Source: Asterias rubens (lineage: Eukaryota > Echinodermata > Asteroidea > Forcipulatida > Asteriidae). Taken from it: a stretch of 64,000 nt of DNA. Position numbers and translations under genes: made by a program. The notes under the pieces are model-generated. The model was given only the letters and a program-made list of their open reading frames with translations. It was not told the DNA's origin and did no database searches. This document shows, in pieces, positions 1 to 13,203 of the stretch. The stretch spans positions 14,383,343 through 14,447,342 of the forward strand of contig NC_047063.1 in the NCBI RefSeq assembly GCF_902459465.1. Reading direction: 5' to 3'. How positions within the stretch are numbered: the stretch's first letter is position 1; each line of letters begins with the position of its first letter.

Positions 1-2471
1 CAAAACATTGCTGTGTAACGTCATTGGTTTTTCCTCCACAGTTCAAGCTTAGAGGAAGCCAGTTAGCAAAGCTATTAAATAACTGACATGTCTCCCACTT
101 TATGGAAATCTCATTAAATAAAGTAACATTCTTGAAGAACACTACGACTTTCCCCTGTGTTATTAGATCAAACTGATCGGCACGATTGATTTATGCTCCT
201 CATCTGTGTCAATGTTTTTATTGGTCACATTTTACACCAGGGGACCACAAGACATGCATCATGCTGCAAATACGCAGTGCAGCTGTCCAACACTAGAAAG
301 TCAACACCCAGAACTGTCAGTTTTTTGTCTTCGGGCAACAACTGTCACAAACCTTTTTTTCATATTTAAAGGGGTAGTTCTGTAGAAGCGTGAAATTAAG
401 TAAATGGTCTTAAAGGGGCTGTGTCATCATGATAACAGAAGGCTTGTGGATGTACAAGTTAATTTATGAATGTTCACACAGTTCGCACATGCGCCCTTCC
501 CTATGAATCAATCTATTGAAAACGCACAGGGGCGCGCACATGCAGTAATTGGGTGAAATTTCAAAATTCCATGTACAGCAACAGGCCTGCTATGACCATG
601 ATTACACAGCCCCTTTAAAGCAAATGGATGGGGAGGCACTTGCAATTATGATTGTAAGCATCCCAAAGATTATTTTGACCCAGACATATTTTAGGCGGCA
701 AAACCCATGAAGTAGGAAAATGACAGTGACACATATCATGACCATTTTTTAAAACCTTAGTTACAGCAACTAATGCAAGATATGATATTTGGTGAACTAT
801 TTACATATTTCAACAAAATGTTTTTCTCTCAAGAAATGAAGAAAATATTTTACTACATATCATGTTGTACCCTTTAAGGATCTTTGCCCATAGGGGGTAA
901 GCTTGTGGTCTGGGCTCTTCCCTACTTAGAATGGAATTTATGAGCCAGTGTCGCATTACAGTCAGGGCAGGAAATGGATGTCAGCTGATTCTACAAATGA
1001 CAAGCAGGGCCTCTTGATTCCCACCAAGTGTTGTTCACATTCCCTTCCAATCCAGTCATTGAGGTTATAAAAAACATTAGGAAACAATGATCCTTGGAAA
1101 TGGAGGACCAACAATTACATTTTCATTTTGTCTGCAACCGAGATTCTGCTATTTTAGGATGGGTACACCATTATTACCTTGTTTACACCATCATTACACC
1201 ATCAAGGTGTTTATATCGTCAATGAGCGCCTTGAATGCCTTGTTTGGTAGATACGTGCGCTATATAAGACTTCGTTATTATTAATGTCCCCATACTTACT
1301 ATGTACCCTATATTTATCAAATTATAATCTCAAATGGGAATTTTTTTGAAAGTTCTACAGAAACAGTCCATCTTTAATGTTTTATTATTATTGAAAGATG
1401 TATAGATGTGGACCAACAGGAAAGTTTAAAACACAGCTTTGATTGTTACAATTTTAAACAAACAATAAATATATAAATGAATAAATAAATTAAAACAGTG
1501 TGGAGAGCGATATTTGAAAGCACACCAATCCCAAGGTGAAGAGATGTGGCAGGAACTGTACCAAATTAAAGGTGTCTATGAAATGGTGGGATAACCATGG
1601 TGAAAACAAACCAAAAACTCAATGTTTTGATCAGTTAACCAATATTCAGATTACGCTCAGTAAAAGCGGGAACCCTAAACTAATAAATTAAAGCTATGTT
1701 AAAGGTATTTAAACTAAAACAGTGAAAGTTTTACACATTGGAATGTTGGTTTTTTTAAAAAACAAAGTTTTAAAGTTATCACTTGTAATTGTAACACTCG
1801 TATGAAGACTTGAATCAGGGATAAAGAATGTTATTTGGTTCGACCCTTCCTCCATGGTTTTACTAAATGCAAGTATTTGGTTTACTGGACTCAGAAAAGT
1901 ACTTCCAAGTATACAGAGCTTTACACACTGTGCAAGGATATACCAAATAATATGTATAATCACAAATGTAGCATGTAAATTTCCTTTAAATAAACAACTT
2001 AAATTTGGTCTTAGTAATAGTGAATAAAAAAGTAAACAAATAACACCTGAGAACAACATAAAAGTGTACCCAAAAGCAATTGGACTCCCCTCATTTGGTG
2101 TTGTTTACAACCTAGACAGGAAGTGAAGAGATACAATGTAAGTAATACATTTCTTTACAAACTATACACTTTATATCAATATATTGACTTTTCCAGCTAC
2201 TGTAATTCAATCTTGTCACACACACAGCATGCAGGGCACATTATGTGTGGGCTTATTTACAGAATGGTGAAGTACACAACTCCAACATTCCTTGTGTGTT
2301 ATTTTCTTGAAGTTGAAGTAATAAAACTATGGCATTACTTAGGCATTACTGTGCAAATACTACATTCAAGTAAAAATTCAGCCAAAACAAGGTGTGTTGC
2401 TTTATGGTTAAAATAAACCAAGGACAAAACACAAGATAATGAAATGTTTCCATAGTAAGTTTGTCACATAC
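1..2471 (-). other. first intron of the DUSP gene (partial)
   Basis: The donor is at 2471/2470 (GTATGT on the minus strand). No continuing DUSP exon is visible. The stretch is AT-rich and holds one TTAA inverted-repeat element (410-618). Nothing else is recognised. Confidence 0.6.
410..618. mobile_element. TTAA-bounded MITE, family H
   Basis: A 209-bp element with terminal inverted repeats TTAAAGGGGCTGTGTCATCA and its near-complement ending ACACAGCCCCTTTAA. TTAA lies at both ends, as expected for a piggyBac-type target site. It has no coding capacity. Confidence 0.75.
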
Positions 2472-2856
2472 CTTGTAAATAAGTGGCATGACAACCTTCG
2501 TCCTGCAGTTTTTTGAGTAGTAAGACGAATGGAGAGTCCGAGTTTGCGTTCACATCAGACGAATTTTCATCATAAAGAACCACAGGCACCAAGTGAGATT
2601 TCCTGGCGAACCGTTCCTTTCCTTCATCACCGTGAATGAAACACCTAAAGGCGACCTTTCCTCGCTTCAAACGACGAAGCAAGATTCCGGGCACTGAGAG
2701 GTTGAGCGCACCTTCGATGTGCGACCGGGTGTAAGTCGAATTCGGACGGTAGTCAAGAACCAACACTTCCCCGTCACAGAGTTGCTTTCTCAGGCTTTCA
2801 GGACTCGTAGCCAGTGCCATTATGTCCCGAAAGAAGACGTCAGTCTGCTCCGGCAT
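2472..2856 (-). CDS. DUSP6: MAP-kinase phosphatase (DUSP6/7/9-like), first coding exon only
   Basis: This exon encodes the N-terminal rhodanese/CDC25-homology domain of a cytoplasmic dual-specificity phosphatase that docks and inactivates ERK-type MAP kinases. The 128 complete residues contain LDYRPNSTYTRSHIEGALN (about 34-52), the shape of the CH2 motif. The basic kinase-interaction motif LLRRLKRGK follows at 59-67. VVLYDENSS (about 92-100) and LLLKKLQDEGCHATYLQG near the end match the DUSP6/7/9 subfamily. The exon ends CAAG|GTATGT at 2472 in phase 1, where vertebrate DUSP6-type genes also break (before the Gly-Phe that follows Tyr-Leu-x-Gly). ATG at 2854-2856 has A at -3. No HCxxGxxR phosphatase signature is found to the left, so the catalytic exons lie outside the window. 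The subfamily is firm; the choice among 6, 7 and 9 is not. Confidence 0.88.
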
Positions 2857-2927
2857 ACTTAACAGAATAACTACTGGCGATTTGGGATGGCACAGTTGTG
2901 CCCAAATCTCGAGAAATCCTTGGCTGT

Positions 2928-2936
2928 TATATATAT
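2928..2936 (-). promoter_or_regulatory. possible TATA box of the DUSP gene
   Basis: The minus strand reads TATATATAA about 72 nt upstream of the DUSP start codon. If used, it would give a 5' UTR of about 45 nt. Position and sequence are the only support. Confidence 0.25.
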
Positions 2937-5900
2937 TACACGCTGTGCATGCAACCCAACGTCAATAAATGTCGGCGTGTGTGTGTGTAGCTTTCAGTAG
3001 ACTACCGTTACGCGCTGTGACCTCGGTCGAAGTGTACTGCTTGCTCGCATAGCACAGACGAACAACTCAACAAATCTTTGCTGCAGTCTTGACTGATATG
3101 CCTCGACTCTTCATATACACGATACAGATAGATAAGTTCACAAGATAGCCCTCGAAGTGGTCACTGTTAAACCCTGTCTATATAACTAATATGAACGATA
3201 GGCAAATCCTGGTTGGGGAGTGCTCACACACACTTCCATTACCCGTCAATGTTGTTGGAACATTCAATCCCCTTTTCCAAAAGCTTCTCAAAACTTGTGC
3301 ACAACTCAAAATGAACGGCACTTTGTGTGGAAATATTACGGCTTGTAAAAACCTCAGAATTGATTGACAGGTTATTCGATAAGGATCGGAAGTAGCGGAG
3401 AACCTCTTCAACATTAACCAATCACAGATGCTGATATATGGGCAGTAATTTGAATAATAATTTGTTGCTAAGACTACCTTTATCATTCATTGGGCAAGTG
3501 TGTGAATACGATTATGTGGAATCTTCCACTTTTTACACAAGGGGGTTTCATGTGCGCTCACTCAACGTGTGTGACAAGTTGTTTTGTGAACTTGTTCGCC
3601 TTGCTCTGTTCAATCAAACCTGTGCATTTTTTTTTAATGAACACTTTTTTAATTGTTGCGTTAACTATTCTGTGTGCATAAACGAAACTACACCTCTAAA
3701 ACTTTTGCAAAGAAAAATGTCATTAACCATGCCACAAATCATCCTTGAAAAAGCTACTGGTGTGATAAAAAACTAACAATCTCTTTATTTCTTGGATAGG
3801 AAAATAAAAGTGAACATAATCAGATCCATAAACCAGATCATTTCTGATGACAGAAATATTTTCAAACTGAGAAAATTTACACATTGATTTGTTTGTACGC
3901 TTTTTGCCCCCCCCCCCTCTTTCTCACTACTTGTTTCTGTTTGTTGTAATGTCATTTGGCCTTCCAGACCATGAAGCTATATATGTCCAGACAGACTCTG
4001 CTAGGATCAAGTTGTCAGGCCATGAAATATACATTGTGTAAAGATAAACTTGGAACAGGCAGTTTGGAAAAACAAATATAAATTTCAGCTGGTCGCGATT
4101 TGAAGTTGCTTGTAACATAAGGGTTTTTTCTAGTGTAATCCTTGTTGTTTTGGAAGCTTGGTGTTCCAGACGTAGTTGTCGGTTGGTTTTCAGCCAAATA
4201 CTCTGTATCAGCACAATTCATATTGACCCATGTATCACTAAAGTGCAAAACTTCTCCTCTTCTTGATATACATTGTATAGATATTTATATTTTCTTTCAA
4301 CAGAATTGGCAATTTTTTTCTTCTCCTTGGAAGTGGCTCTTAGTAAGCAGAATGCAAATAATTTGTAGAGTCCATGGTAATAGACATGATTCATCGTCTC
4401 TAGGAATCAATATTTTTTTGTGAATTCACACAGAACATTTAAAAAAAAAAACATAGTTTGGACATTAATTTGAAGAAAAAAAAATCAAAATAGTCAGTAA
4501 TGTTTATAAGATAAAAAACACATTCTCCACAAAAGAAGATTGGGAAACTTTTTCAAATTGACTCATTATTATTTTGTGATTACTTGTCCTGCATTTGTAA
4601 TTACTTGTCATGCTATAGAGTACATGTACACGACAAATCATCCACAGTGCATAATCAAAACACCCCTCGCTCAAAATGAAAAGTTCCAAGTAGCGCGCCA
4701 AGGTCAAACTCATTTGACACGCCCAGGATGCAAATAAAAGTTGCCTCAGGACTTATTAATATTATAGTTCAACACATGTGTTTCGTGCGGTAAGCTAACA
4801 TGATTGTGACCGTTATATTAATATGAAAGACTTAATATAAATGTATAGCTTTTTATTTCTTACTATCGTCACGGGATCATGCAGTTTTTGTTTTGTTTCC
4901 CATGACAACAACACTAAAAACTCCCTTGCCATACAACTAACTGTAGCAAGTTTTAAAGTACAATACAAAAACATTAATTTGGTCATGTGGTGTTTTTCCT
5001 GGCTTGACCAGATTTTTAAACTTTGTCTCTATTGTATATTTTGGTTGTTTTAAAGATTTTGTGCTGTTGTCGTACATCTGTAGTCTTTATTTAAATGTGG
5101 CTGATTTTCTATTTTTAATGTTATTATAAATGAATTTTTATAATAATACTATTTTACTATTTTGATGTGTTTGTAGTTGCTGGGCACCTCTGAAAAACAG
5201 TGTTTCACCGAGAGGTATCCCCAGGGTAAATAAGAAATAAATAAATAAATAAATAAACAAACATATTTTGGTCATTTTTAGGAATTCCCTTTTTAGCGAC
5301 CATTTAAGGATAAAAAAAAAAAAAAATAGCTGTTGCAAACTGCTTACCAACCAAAGGATCTATGGCATACATGCATAAACATTAATATCTACTGACCTGA
5401 TGTTTGGACCCTAGCAGAATCTGTTATACAAGGCTATTGTGATTTATTTTAAGTAATTGTTTTCCAAATATACTTTTTGAATAACTTGTGCTCTTTCAAG
5501 CTTTGAGGTATAAATAGAAAATGTTCATCCCTTTACACATTCCTCATTACACTAATTACACTAATGTCCATGAAAGAGATGCTGACCTTATTCAAATTAA
5601 TGACCTTATTATTAGCATTTATCCTCGATTTCTCCAACCTCCATTTCCACAGCGAAACAGCCCAGACTCGGTTTGTTTTCAAATATAAAAAAACATAATT
5701 CTGTGTTAAATTGAGGTGGGTTTTTTTCAATTCAAAAGGCATTTTTTTTTATATGTACGAATGTGAATATAACATGTCCTATCGCAGCCTCTTTTCACAT
5801 CTTTATCCCGTTTTTATGGCAAAACAGCTTATCTTTGTAGTTGCCTTTTTACAAAATGTCATTTTTCGAGTCGGGTTGTTTCAACCTGTGGAAGGGCCGC

Positions 5901-7048
5901 ACTTCTTAAACTGCCTCACACAACAGAATTCAAACTGCTCTGTTTACATTCCAGAAAACTTACTTTATCTACCAAGGAAGACACAACTCATGGGATTGGC
6001 AAAGAGATGGCCGTAAACTTAAAGAGACCCTCGCCTGGAAATTCTTTCATCATTTTGGAAACTGTAAATGAGCGTATTGATTTAAAATAGTTTTTAATAT
6101 AAAAGTGGCACGGATCATGCCAATAAATGGATGGTGGCCGTATTACTAGGTAGCCTAGGTACCAAACTATTACTGTGAAGATTGGAAATAATGTTTTTGT
6201 TGGTTTGTTTGTTTGTTTGCCTTTAAAAATGTGCATACAGGAGGAATCAGTTGGAAAATATTACGTTGTTTTGCATGCAGACTGTCAGCCCAATAAATCA
6301 GGGTTAAAATGGTTGGTCACTTATATATATATTGATATGTTTGTTTGGGCATATGTTTGGCAAGAAAAACTGTGCCTGCAAAATAATGTTTCTTTGTATA
6401 GAAAAACGGAACATGATTTTGCTTAAGTTTTGTTCATAATGTTATAAATACTCAATCATACCCAATTAAAATGCACAGCCAGTCAATTGAAATAAAAACA
6501 GACTTTTTAACACAAATTTTACGAACTTGACAGCATTTCAGATTGAAAACATTCCTCAGAGTGTCTTGTAATGATTTATACTAACCAAACTTTTCAGAGT
6601 TAATTATTCATTTATCCGTATACCCTTATTGAGAGATTTAGAACCCTCCAACCATCCACACAGTAGTAGCCAATTATACGCACAAGCACCATCTTAAAAA
6701 TATAATGCATTGCAACTTTGGAAACCTGGTTTACCATATACCAAGATGGATGCCAACTGTAACTATGCCATGCTTTGGTAGTTGTGTCCTGCATGGCTTC
6801 AAAATCAGCGAACCATGATGGTTACCTGTGTAGCCTGGGATCAGATTTCACCCAGAATACTTTGATTGGGGGATCATGCGCATTGGGACATGCACATGGG
6901 CTGCTGCACCCGTGTTTTGTGTAGAACAGGTACAGAGCACTACACCATCTTTGTGTGCTGTATGGTTTTAGATGTATTCAACAGATGAATAACATCACTG
7001 CAGTCTGACATTCACAACTATGGTAAACCGACATTGAAAGGGTGGAGT

Positions 7049-7422
7049 ATAGCTTGGAGGTAGAGCGGTTAAGAGCACCGAATTCAAACTCTTGTGTTTC
7101 TGATCAGCAGACTGTGGGTTCGAATCCCCAGCCGTGACACTTGTGTCTTTAAGCAAGACACTTAACCATTGCTTCGTCCTTCGGATGGGACATGGATGTA
7201 AAAGAACCCAGTGCACTTATCGTAAAGAGAAGGGGTTTGCCCCGGTGTTCCTGGCTGGATTGTCAGCATATTGCGCCACCACAGCACCTTGTAAGCCATT
7301 ACATGGTGCTAAGCATTAGGTCTTTTATCTCAAACTTTGTCCCACTCCTTGCAGTAATAATACCTGGCGCTTTGTATCCTTTGGCAAAAGGTGCTATATA
7401 AATATGGTTATTATTATTATAA
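7049..7422 (+). mobile_element. tRNA-derived SINE, family 1
   Basis: The head has a box-A-like stretch (GGTAGAGCGGTTAAGAGC) and box B GGTTCGAATCC about 50 nt later. A body shared with 38009-38403 follows (CGGATGGGAC, TGTAAAAGAACCC, GGTGTTCCTGGCTG). It ends GCTATATAAATATG then a TTA repeat. The shared body and 3' microsatellite show a SINE rather than a working tRNA gene. Confidence 0.75.
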
Positions 7423-8144
7423 TGAATACGTACAGGAAATGACTGATTTAACAAACAATAACATTAAGAGAATGCAAACAGCACCCAAATAATTAATTCA
7501 AAGACAGATAACCAAGATCCGGTCCATTGTAAAAATATTTACAATCTGTACATTTTATTTACATGAAATATCAAATCAAGTCAAATTTATTTTTTAAGTT
7601 AGATTACCACTCTTACTAGAAAACTTTTTCTCTGAAACTGTACATTTCAACACCACTTTTGGGGGAATATTGTTTGTAGACTTGGTTACTGCAACATGAA
7701 TACAGCGAGTATGAACAAAAATAACAAAATCCTTCACTATCTCACAGTAAATTTAATGGAATGTTTATGTTCAAAATGTTTTACAAAATATACCCATCAT
7801 TTCACTCTTGTGTGTAATACAATAATAGACCTAAATGCATATGACATTTTAGTTTCATTTTTAATGGTGACAGAATGTAGTTACTGTGACAAACTGCCTT
7901 GATGTACACAAAACCAACATTTTTGATTCTTCAGTGTAAACACTTCACTTTTCATGCGGGTAGGCAACACAAGTTCAAGGAGCTGAGTGCATTATTTGGT
8001 AGAGGAAAGGAAAAGAAAAACTGTTTTAATTTGTTTGATTTTTGGTGTAAAACAGACTTTAGTCCTATTTAGGGAGATATTGATCAAGAGACAAACATCT
8101 AGTGAAAAGGAGACTTTGCTTGTGCAACAGTTTGGCTGAGGCTA

Positions 8145-8256
8145 GGGTCCAACTTTATGGCTCTGCTTACCGTGATATTCTGTGCTTACAGTGACATGTA
8201 CTGAACATGATGCAAGTGCATAATTATGCAGTAAGCAGAGCCATGAAATTGGGCCC
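8145..8256. mobile_element. short inverted-repeat element (GGGYCC-AA-TT family)
   Basis: Ends are GGGTCCAACTTTATGGCTCT and AGAGCCATGAAATTGGGCCC, imperfect inverted repeats of about 25 bp. The same ends bound a 208-bp copy at 42176. Confidence 0.65.
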
Positions 8257-9047
8257 AGGTCATTACCACAGGGGATGCCAAGTGTAAAATCCAGCAAATC
8301 AAATATTCAACATAACTCGACAACAACTGTCACTGCAGAGCTGCCAACATAAGTATCAGGAAGATATTTAGAATAACATTCAACATTATAAGGAAAAAGT
8401 TTCCACAATCAGGGAGAATGTCAAATTTGTTCAATAGAACTTTGCAAGATTGGAACTTTCTGCAGAATCAGGGAGAGTTGGAAGCTCTGACACTGTGATT
8501 AAAATTTTCTTTGAATTTCACAATAGTATTGACTGTAAATTTACCATGACATTACAGTCGAACTTTTGCACCAATTTTAAAACAATTCTGCAAATGGCAC
8601 TAACATTGGCCTCTGCTTTTACAAATGGCACAAATATCTTAACGTTACCCTTCATCTCCAATTTTCACAGCTATTATTGTAGAAACAAAATAAAGCAAAA
8701 CAATTTTGACCTACGGAGCACAATAATTAAAGAAGAAACGGTTTAAGGACAGAATCTCTAGAGATTTGAAAACTTAAAGTAGAGCCAAGCGGCCAAAATG
8801 GTGTTTAGTTGAAGATGATATCTTACTCAATACTTAAGGGACTGTGAGTATCTTGTAAATGTAAGTTCAAGATAAAAACTCAACTTGCACTTAAATTGTT
8901 GATCTCGGATTTAGATAGATCAAGTCATGACTGGAAGGAACAAATTGTTAGTTTGATTGGCAGGTTAAGAGGTTTTTTTTCTTTAGTATTTAAGGGCTGT
9001 GAAAAAGTTATATATTCAAAATTCTATTTAGGAAGCCATTTCTACTT

Positions 9048-9390
9048 TAAAAGCCATTGGACACATTGTGAACAGAACAAAAATTAAAAGCTCACAGATT
9101 TACAAATAACTTGCAGGATTTACAGAAGATAGGTGAAAGACTTCCCTTTAAATATTATTCCAATGCTTTACTTTTTGAGCAAACATTAAAACAATTATCA
9201 ATTCTCGATATCGAGAATAATGGATTTATTTTAAACACATGTCATGACACGGCGAAACGTGCAGAAACAAGGGTGGGTTTTCCTGTTATTTTCTCCCGAC
9301 TCCGATGACCGATTGTGCCTAAATTTTCACAAGTTTGTTATTTTATATATAAGTTGTGATACACGAGGTGTGGGCCTTTGGACAATACTA
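9048..9390. mobile_element. degenerate MITE related to the family A/F elements
   Basis: It begins AAAGCCATTGGACACATT and ends GTGGGCCTTTGGACAAT. Internal blocks such as CACAGATTTACA and ACAAGTTTGTTATTTTATATAT recall the TTAA elements elsewhere. Boundaries are approximate. Confidence 0.45.
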
Positions 9391-11479
9391 TTTACCGATG
9401 TTGTGCGATTGCTTTAAAGGGATTGTATGTGACCCATATTGCTGAAACTAACCTGCCAATAAACATCAGTATCAATGACATCAGTTGCTGTTGAGAACCT
9501 TTCACAGCGTCCCACTACCCTTTTTGTATCTCTGATCAGATTTCAGCTCTCCTATGTGGCAATATCTGGATTGAATGATTTTTATCGATATCCCTGCACA
9601 GGCTATAATCTTACCCCGGTATGTCTTTTGTCTCCGGAGTTGGAAAATAACGCAGAATGGGTCAAAATATGCGGGAGAACAAGAGGGGCTTGGGAGTCAG
9701 AAGCAGCGACGGGGTGAGTGACATCACATCCTGTTTGTTGCCGAGGCTGAGCCCTCGTTGAATCAAAGTTTATCGCGATTTTGCGTCTGGATGGCAAAAT
9801 AGTCGGTGTTGTGTTACGCGAGTGTTTTCTCAAAGATTTTTCTCCGGGGAGTGCCGTTCGTATTTATTATTTTAATCATATTTACAAAAAAAACGTTTTT
9901 GTTATTCCTGCAGATGCTGACAAGAACACTGTTGACGTCTTCAACGCCATGAAGTTAAATAAGAATAATTTTGAGTAAAAACAAGAAAAAAATGTATACC
10001 AGGAGGTCGTCACAGGTTATCTTATGAGACACAATACCCTACTACAGCAAAGTGGAACATTCTCCAGCAGTGCTCAAGTTATGAAATGTGTTTCAGAGTG
10101 TGAGAATGTGCTTGGAAACCGCAAGGCAACCCCCCCCCACCCCTCTCCCCAACTCCCCAAACACATGCAACCCATCCTCAACAAATACATGTCATTCAAC
10201 TCCTCCATGTTCGACTTAAGTGTTGCTCTTTTCTATGTTCCATAGCCTGAGCAAAATTACTGACAGCAAAAGCGGTCAGAAACTCACACACTTTTTTCTC
10301 GGGATAATATATCCGTACATTTCATCCAATCTTCTAGTTTTTAATAATTTGAGTGAAACCCACAGACTACTACCTTTTCTTGCCAGTTTGTTGTGCATGT
10401 CAAAACACGTAGTTGCTACAGTTTATTTATGTGATAAAAACAAGCAATTCCAATGCATTTTTCTTGTTTTGACACTTTTTCTTCTGATGGCAACATTGAA
10501 CAGGATCATTTGCACCGGTAGGAACTTTTAATGAGTAACCTTCAGATTGAATCTAATCAACACCCCCCCCCCCCCTCATTCTTGGAAATAGTCACAACAA
10601 ATAATAATCCGTGATATCAATGGTAAATGTTGTCAACATTCTGTAAGTTGAGACATTCTGTAAGTTTACATTTTGGCATAGCCTTCATAAGGTGTTATTT
10701 GAAAGATCTTATTCTCATCGATCTGATGAACAAAAATGAGCTTTGTCAGGAAGTGCATTGTTTGGGTGTGGAGCATCAAGTACTTCAAACCTTATAAAAC
10801 TGACTCCAAAACAAAAAACCTGATCTGAATAATGTGCTAACATTTCCAGGGTACACAAACTCCCCTAATACACTCACACACACAGCATATGAGGTTAAAA
10901 AAACAAGATTTGGCTAATTTCAAAATCTAAATGACAAAAAAAAATCTTAATGAAACAAAGAAATGTTTTAACAAACCAAAGGATCATTCAATCTGATTTT
11001 TGTGTGACTTGTTTGTGACTTGATTTGTGCACCATCAATGACAAACCACAACAAAAATTATTCTGAAAAAAGAAAGAAAGTTTTCTTATAGTGCTTGAAA
11101 CCATCACTGTGACGTGTCGTTCAACATTATTACCCCTGTTCACTGAGCCATTTATTTCGTTCCTTAAACCATCTCAGCTCTCTGGAGAGTATACAGCCCT
11201 TGCTGCAAAGTATAAAGCACACAAGCTCATTCAATCACTACAATCATCTCTGCCCTCATAGGTACCCAGTACTAGTTTACCCCTAGGTGAAGAGTAGCAA
11301 TTAGTTCATTGTCTTGCTCTGAGACACAGTGCACCGATCCATTAGGCTCTGCCCACGGCGCATGCGTGAGCAAGAACACGTGAGCCTCTCCAATGCCATT
11401 CTGCACAACTCTGCCGCGCGCGCCAAGCATACGCGGCATGCATGTCGGACTTTATAGTGTCAGACTTTTGGAATGTGCA

Positions 11480-11632
11480 ATAGGAGACTTTCCAACGCTA
11501 GGCGGCAGCAGACATACCGGGTAAATTTCCATTGTTTACGTAGTTCTGAACATGCGCATAATTCTGAGAACAATGGATTTACCCGGTAAGTCTGCTGCCC
11601 TCTATCGTCCCAGAAAGTCTCCCATTGGTTTT
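11480..11632. mobile_element. foldback element with imperfect arms
   Basis: The left arm (CAATAGGAGACTTTCCAACG, then GCAGCAGACATACCGGGTAA) is the imperfect reverse complement of the right arm (TTACCCGGTAAGTCTGCTGC, then AGAAAGTCTCCCATTGG). A fragment of the same repeat occurs near 34955-35020. Confidence 0.5.
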
Positions 11633-12372
11633 GATTGGTCAATACGCAATGGGGCGGAGCTTAATGAATTGGTCTATTGTCAAGCACAGGACTTGAACCA
11701 ACCCCCTGATAACTTAGCTCAAAAAAACTTCAGACTAAAGTATCGCAGTCAAGTAGAATCCGGTACACTAAACTGCTCGGCGATGACATCCCAACAAAGC
11801 CATATTTTGGAGCCCTGTACTCGTAATGCAAGCTACTGTGGGATTACCCAAAGCTGGATAAACGTTCCGTTGTAGTCTTCTACTGGTTTAATAATATTAA
11901 GTATTATACAAAATGTACAGCAAAAAACCCCAAAACAAGTATAAATGGAGGTATCTAGATTCAAACAATTATTATCAAACAAGTCAAATTCTCTATTTAC
12001 AATTTTGCATTAATATTTGTACACAAAACTATGGTGGATGGCATTTGTAAGAAATCTGTTTTTCCTTAAAAAAGTGACAGTATAAAACTATATGATGTAA
12101 ATCTTGCATAGGGATAAAGGTTCGAAATCTAGTTTTGACACGCAATGCCGTATGAATACAACAGTTGAGTGCTTTCCAAGTTCTGAGAATGTGCAAGGTT
12201 AAATTTCCTGCAAGACTTTGAAAACACTTGAGTATACAGCACTAATGGTTATCGGTAATGTGGTTGTCTTAGAATAACAAATTAAGAAAGTTTTGCATCA
12301 AATTAACAGGGTGTAAATATCAACCATAGCTTTTAACAGTCTGTGATAAGAGCACAGTTTTTATATTTGAAT

Positions 12373-12378
12373 TTTATT
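12373..12378 (-). terminator. candidate POC1 polyadenylation signal
   Basis: AATAAA on the minus strand, about 720 nt beyond the POC1 stop codon. It is the nearest canonical hexamer I found, and a family A MITE would lie in the 3' UTR. Weak support. Confidence 0.3.
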
Positions 12379-12439
12379 GCAAGGGATGCAGTTACACAAA
12401 TTCCGAGAAAGTTTGATACCCCATTATCTGTACTAATCC

Positions 12440-12755
12440 TTAAAGACACTGGACACTATTGGTAATTGTCAAAGACCAGCCTTCTCACTACATGTAGGTG
12501 TATCTCAACATGTGCATAAAATATAACAAACCTGTGAAAATTTGAGCTCGATTGGTCGTCGGAGTTGCGAGATAACTATGAAAGAAGAAACACCCTTGTC
12601 ACACAAAGTTGTGTGCTTTCACAGATGCTTGATTTTGAGACCTCAAATTTATATACTATCAACCTACTATCAACCTCTCCCCATTACTCATTACCAAGTG
12701 AGGTTTCATGCTGATAATTATTTTGAGTAACTATCATTAGTGTCCACTACCTTAA
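12440..12755 (+). mobile_element. TTAA-bounded MITE, family A
   Basis: It starts TTAAAGACACTGGACACTAT and ends AGTGTCCACTACCTTAA. The interior carries the family A blocks TGTATCTCAACATGTGCATA, TGTGAAAATTTGAGCTC, CACCCTTGTCACACAAAG and AATTATTTTGAGTAA. It probably lies in the POC1 3' UTR. Confidence 0.85.
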
Positions 12756-13098
12756 AAGTTAAATTGTGGTCATGTCTCTTCAATTCCAATCAAGTGTACC
12801 GTCACTCGAAAGATATTCTACAAACAAATTCCCTGTGAATGATGGCTCTACTGCTCGTCCTATGGAGGTTTAGATCGTCCTTCTTGTGCTGCACTAGTGC
12901 ATGCTTCTATAGAGGGGAGCCCCAGGTTGGAAGAAATGAAGTGCAACGCACCTTTTGTCCAAGTTCCCCCCTCAAAATGTCGGGGAGAGTAGCAAGTGAG
13001 ATGTGCCTGCAAAGCCAGTGTAGCTTGGAGTCAACTCAGCCGGCCAACCTACATAACATAGCTTGACATCCATCCACTCAATCCACATAACCTGGAGC

Positions 13099-13203
13099 TC
13101 AGTCAGTAGGCCTGACTTGTAGTGTTATCTTCTGCTGGTTGTCCAGCACCTCGCGAAGCTTGTTCTCTGTCATGGTTAGTCTCTGCTCAAGGATGTTGAC
13201 CGT
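13099..13203 (-). CDS. POC1: POC1 coding exon 12 (residues 446-479 and stop)
   Basis: [20 protein letters not shown] then [14 protein letters not shown] and TGA. It completes the coiled coil after an 11-kb intron. Acceptor TTTGCAG|ACGGTC. Confidence 0.93.
   Translation of the reverse strand, partial: TVNILEQRLTMTENKLREVLDNQQKITLQVRPTD

Larger units (their letters stand above)
2857..13098. other. intergenic region between the DUSP 5' end and the POC1 3' end
   Basis: No exon with recognisable protein similarity is seen on either strand. Contents are DUSP upstream sequence (2857 to about 3200), poly-C runs (3907, 10562), a TAAA microsatellite (about 5225-5262), a tRNA-derived SINE (7049), and inverted-repeat elements at 8145, 9048, 11480 and 12440. 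POC1 3' UTR occupies the right end. The remainder is AT-rich and unremarkable. Confidence 0.6.

Noticed and set aside
1709..2059. 116-codon open frame on the minus strand
   Set aside because: AT-rich, no conserved pattern, no splice context, and it lies inside the DUSP intron.
7085..7150. A possible tRNA gene (box A and box B present)
   Set aside because: The cloverleaf is not intact and the sequence continues into a body shared with 38009. It is a SINE.
9475..9717. 80-codon open frame on the plus strand
   Set aside because: No family resemblance, and the overlapping opposite frame is equally open. Chance.
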